This document shows positions 4,536 through 6,473 of a stretch of 6,473 bases of DNA, piece after piece. Below the pieces are notes generated by a model. It was not told the DNA's origin and did not search any database. It was given only the letters and a program-made list of their open reading frames with translations. The stretch spans positions 1 through 6,473 of the forward strand of contig JABXGU010000150.1 of assembly GCA_016550415.1 (NCBI GenBank). Reading direction: 5' to 3'. The DNA comes from an archaeon (GTDB lineage: Archaea; Asgardarchaeota; Hermodarchaeia; Hermodarchaeales; Hermodarchaeaceae). The first letter of the stretch is position 1. Each line of letters begins with the position of its first letter. Made by a program: the position numbers and the translations under genes.

Positions 4536-5468
4536 CTATCCAAGAATTTGTTGAAGCTTTTCAGCGATAATCATCGAGTTTGCACGTGACGCATCGATTG
4601 TCTGGGCGCCAATATGAGGAGTGCAAACGACGTTTGGTAACGCAATAAGCTTCTGGAGTAATTTGCTTTTATGAGGTGGCTCCTCGGTAAAGACATCTAC
4701 ACCAGCGCCACCTAAGTGACCGCTAGCCAGTCCATCATAAAGTGCTTTCTCATCAATAATTCCACCACGCGAGGTGTTGATGATAATAGCACCTTGAGGG
4801 AGCATTCTAATTTCAGCTTCGCCAATTAGCCCCTTCGTCTTTGGATTCAATGGCACATGTACTGTCAAAATATTGGAGGAAGAAATGAGTTCCTCAAGAG
4901 TACAAAATTTAACTCCCATTCCTTTCATGACTTTAATACGGTCAGGCAGTATATCAAAGCCTAATACCTTCATGTCAAATGCAAATGCCCGTTTTGCTAC
5001 TTCTTCACCAATTAAGCCAAAGCCTACAATGCCAATTATATGTCCCCTAAGTTCGCTTCCTTTGCACTCCTTTTTCAACCATTTGCCTTCTCGCATTCCC
5101 TGATCAGCGAAGGACACTTTTCGAACAATACTTAGAGCAAGTGCAAACACGAGTTCAGCAACTGATACGGAGGGCCCTTCAGGTGAATTAACTACACTTA
5201 TTCCATGTTCCTTAGCGGCTAACTGGTCGACATTATCAAGACCCACACCTGAACGAGCCACAACTTTGAGACGCTTACCAGCTTCAATGACTTCTCGAGT
5301 TACCTTGGTTCGACTTCGGACAATAATAGCATCGAAATCACCAATGATTTCAATTAATTCCTTGTGAGAAATCTCAGGTTGAATAATTACCTCTAGCCCA
5401 GCAGATTTCAGTAATTCGATGGCATCTTGATGAATTGGATCAGCAATTAAGAGACGGGATTTCGACAA
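4536..5468 (-). CDS. serA: D-3-phosphoglycerate dehydrogenase, short form without ACT domain
   Basis: A D-isomer-specific 2-hydroxyacid dehydrogenase of 310 residues, most like the short archaeal 3-phosphoglycerate dehydrogenases that start serine synthesis by NAD-dependent oxidation of 3-phosphoglycerate. The substrate-domain motif ARSGVGLDNVD is at 71-81 and NSPEG at 94-98. The Rossmann motif GIVGFGLIG spans 146-154, with the ribose-binding Asp172 in GFDIL. The catalytic trio is Arg234 (NTSRGG), Glu263 (TEEPP) and His285 (TPHIGA). The long form's C-terminal regulatory ACT domain is absent, so serine feedback as in E. coli is not expected; glyoxylate or hydroxypyruvate reductase is an alternative. 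The start is TTG at 5466-5468: a TGA lies in frame two codons upstream, and GGGTGA precedes it by 6 nt. It diverges from the GTPase gene. Confidence 0.9.
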   Translation of the reverse strand: MSKSRLLIADPIHQDAIELLKSAGLEVIIQPEISHKELIEIIGDFDAIIVRSRTKVTREVIEAGKRLKVVARSGVGLDNVDQLAAKEHGISVVNSPEGPSVSVAELVFALALSIVRKVSFADQGMREGKWLKKECKGSELRGHIIGIVGFGLIGEEVAKRAFAFDMKVLGFDILPDRIKVMKGMGVKFCTLEELISSSNILTVHVPLNPKTKGLIGEAEIRMLPQGAIIINTSRGGIIDEKALYDGLASGHLGGAGVDVFTEEPPHKSKLLQKLIALPNVVCTPHIGAQTIDASRANSMIIAEKLQQILG

Positions 5469-5504
5469 TATGTGTCACCCAAACAAATTATCAACTGGAC
5501 CATC

Positions 5505-5512
5505 ATATAAGA
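5505..5512. promoter_or_regulatory. TATA-like element between the divergent serA and GTPase genes
   Basis: CATATAAG on the plus strand reads CTTATATG on the minus strand, a near-symmetric TATA element in a 60-bp spacer. For serA it predicts initiation near 5482 and a leader of about 14 nt that contains GGGTGA, a good fit. For the GTPase, TTG 5529 is only 21 nt from its centre, slightly too close for a leaderless start; the AT-rich patch around 5485-5490 may be the plus-strand box instead. Confidence 0.4.
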
Positions 5513-5528
5513 TAGATGGGTTAGAGCA

Positions 5529-6473
5529 TTGCTTATTGGAATTGTTGGGAAACCATCCAGTGGTAAATCTACTTTCTTGAACGCGGCTTGTCGTACTGCT
5601 GCAAAAATTGGCGCATACCCCTTTACTACCATTGAACCAAATCCTGGTACAGCTTATGTTCGCATAGACTGTGTTTGCAGAGAATTCAATGTAGAAGACA
5701 ATCCAAAAAACTCAGTATGCAGAGATGGCGTCAGACTAGTTCCAATCGAGATGTTAGATGTCGCAGGGTTGGTACCTGATGCACATTTAGGTCGTGGTCG
5801 TGGTAACCAATTTCTCGATGATCTCCGACGAGCTAATGCATTCATACATGTTGTTGACGCATCCGGTTCATTGGATGCCGAAGGAAAAGAAGTTGAAGCA
5901 GGTACATGGGATCCAAGAAAAGACATAGAGTTCCTAGAACGAGAAATTGGGATGTGGATTGCTCAAATCCTTCAGCGCGACTGGAAACGTATAGCCCGTC
6001 GAGTAGAAACTGAAAGACTTAGTCTCAGCAATGTTCTTGCCGAAAAATTGTCTGGACTTAATATCGACGAAATAGTGATTCGAACCTCATTAAGAGACAT
6101 AGATTTGAAGATTGAAAAACCAACATCTTGGTCTGAAACAGATTTGTACACCTTTGCTTTGATGCTACGGCAGCGAGCTAAACCCATGGTGATTGCTGCA
6201 AATAAGATTGATCGACCAACTGCAGCAAAACATTTAGAAAATCTTCGTCAATTATCAGAAGAAACAGTCATCCCCTGCAGTGCAGCAGGTGAGTTTGCTC
6301 TCCGTTCCCTTGGGGAAAAGGGAGTCATAGATTACCAACCTGGGGCAGACCATTTTAAAATTCAAAATCTTGAAGCTCTTAGCGATTCTGAAAAACAACA
6401 ATTATCTCGTCTACAAGAAGAAATCCTTGGTAAATATGGGTCAACTGGCGTACAACAAGTACTCAATACAACC
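5529..6473 (+). CDS. YchF/Obg-type GTPase (archaeal COG0012-like), 3' end outside window
   Basis: The first 315 residues of a translation-factor-class GTPase closely resembling the archaeal YchF-like protein PH0525; the full protein is usually about 390-400 residues. The G1 P-loop is GKPSSGKS (7-14), G2 lies in YPFTTIEPN (30-38), G3 is DVAGL (77-81), G4 is NKID (225-228) and G5 is SAA (251-253). The family block GRGRGNQFLDDLRRA.AFIHVVDA spans about 88-111. A true NKxD at G4 predicts guanine specificity, unlike bacterial YchF with NxxE and ATP preference. The C-terminal TGS domain, expected after GSTGVQQVLN, is cut off. No ATG is available: a TAA lies in frame eight codons upstream, and TTG 5529 aligns with the family start (M.IGIVGKP). 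Its role is probably ribosome-linked; the substrate complex is unknown. Confidence 0.93.
   Translation, partial: MLIGIVGKPSSGKSTFLNAACRTAAKIGAYPFTTIEPNPGTAYVRIDCVCREFNVEDNPKNSVCRDGVRLVPIEMLDVAGLVPDAHLGRGRGNQFLDDLRRANAFIHVVDASGSLDAEGKEVEAGTWDPRKDIEFLEREIGMWIAQILQRDWKRIARRVETERLSLSNVLAEKLSGLNIDEIVIRTSLRDIDLKIEKPTSWSETDLYTFALMLRQRAKPMVIAANKIDRPTAAKHLENLRQLSEETVIPCSAAGEFALRSLGEKGVIDYQPGADHFKIQNLEALSDSEKQQLSRLQEEILGKYGSTGVQQVLNTT

Noticed and set aside
1..6473. CRISPR array, insertion sequence or phage genes
   Set aside because: No regularly spaced repeats and no transposase, integrase or phage structural protein frames are visible on either strand.

Overview
The window is archaeal chromosome. 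The evidence is an archaea/eukaryote-type information-processing gene set (SBDS, Rrp4, the RNase P proteins Pop5 and Rpp30, ribosomal protein L15e, a COG1325 RNA-binding protein), TATA-box promoters, and Shine-Dalgarno motifs of the GAGG/GGTGA kind. The sequence is AT-rich. The phylum cannot be fixed from this window; the intact JAMM protease and intron-free compact genes fit many archaeal groups.

Layout. At the right edge (5529 to the end, + strand) is the 5' part of a YchF/Obg-type GTPase, cut by the window end. It diverges from a D-3-phosphoglycerate dehydrogenase gene (4536-5468, - strand) across a 60-bp spacer holding one shared TATA-like element; both genes appear to start with TTG. Next on the - strand comes a tight cluster transcribed leftwards: rpl15e, a COG1325 gene, rpp30 and pop5, the last two overlapping by 4 bp. 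Further left on the same strand come a small membrane protein (1183-1563), a 55-codon reading frame (863-1030), SBDS (89-829) and the first 23 codons of rrp4 (1-71). One gene inside this stretch points the other way: a JAMM/MPN+ metalloprotease (1651-2082, + strand). Between it and the end of pop5 lies a GC-rich structured element (about 2097-2171) of unknown identity and a 9-bp perfect inverted repeat (2203-2249).

Interpretation. L15e, COG1325, Rpp30, Pop5, PsmA, SBDS, Rrp4, Rrp41 and Rrp42 form the known archaeal exosome/proteasome superoperon. Here the order is kept, except that the place of the proteasome alpha gene psmA holds only a 55-codon frame. Its residues 8-52 align without gaps to the N-terminal signature of PsmA (YD.A.T....DG...QVE and onward to K.G.D..VLAA.K). 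The other roughly 190 residues are absent, and two unrelated genes sit between the stump and pop5. The main observation is therefore a superoperon opened at psmA, leaving a frame-preserving proteasome-alpha stump beside a JAMM protease, the fold of the proteasomal deubiquitinase Rpn11. Whether the stump is a relic or a retained small protein cannot be settled from sequence alone.
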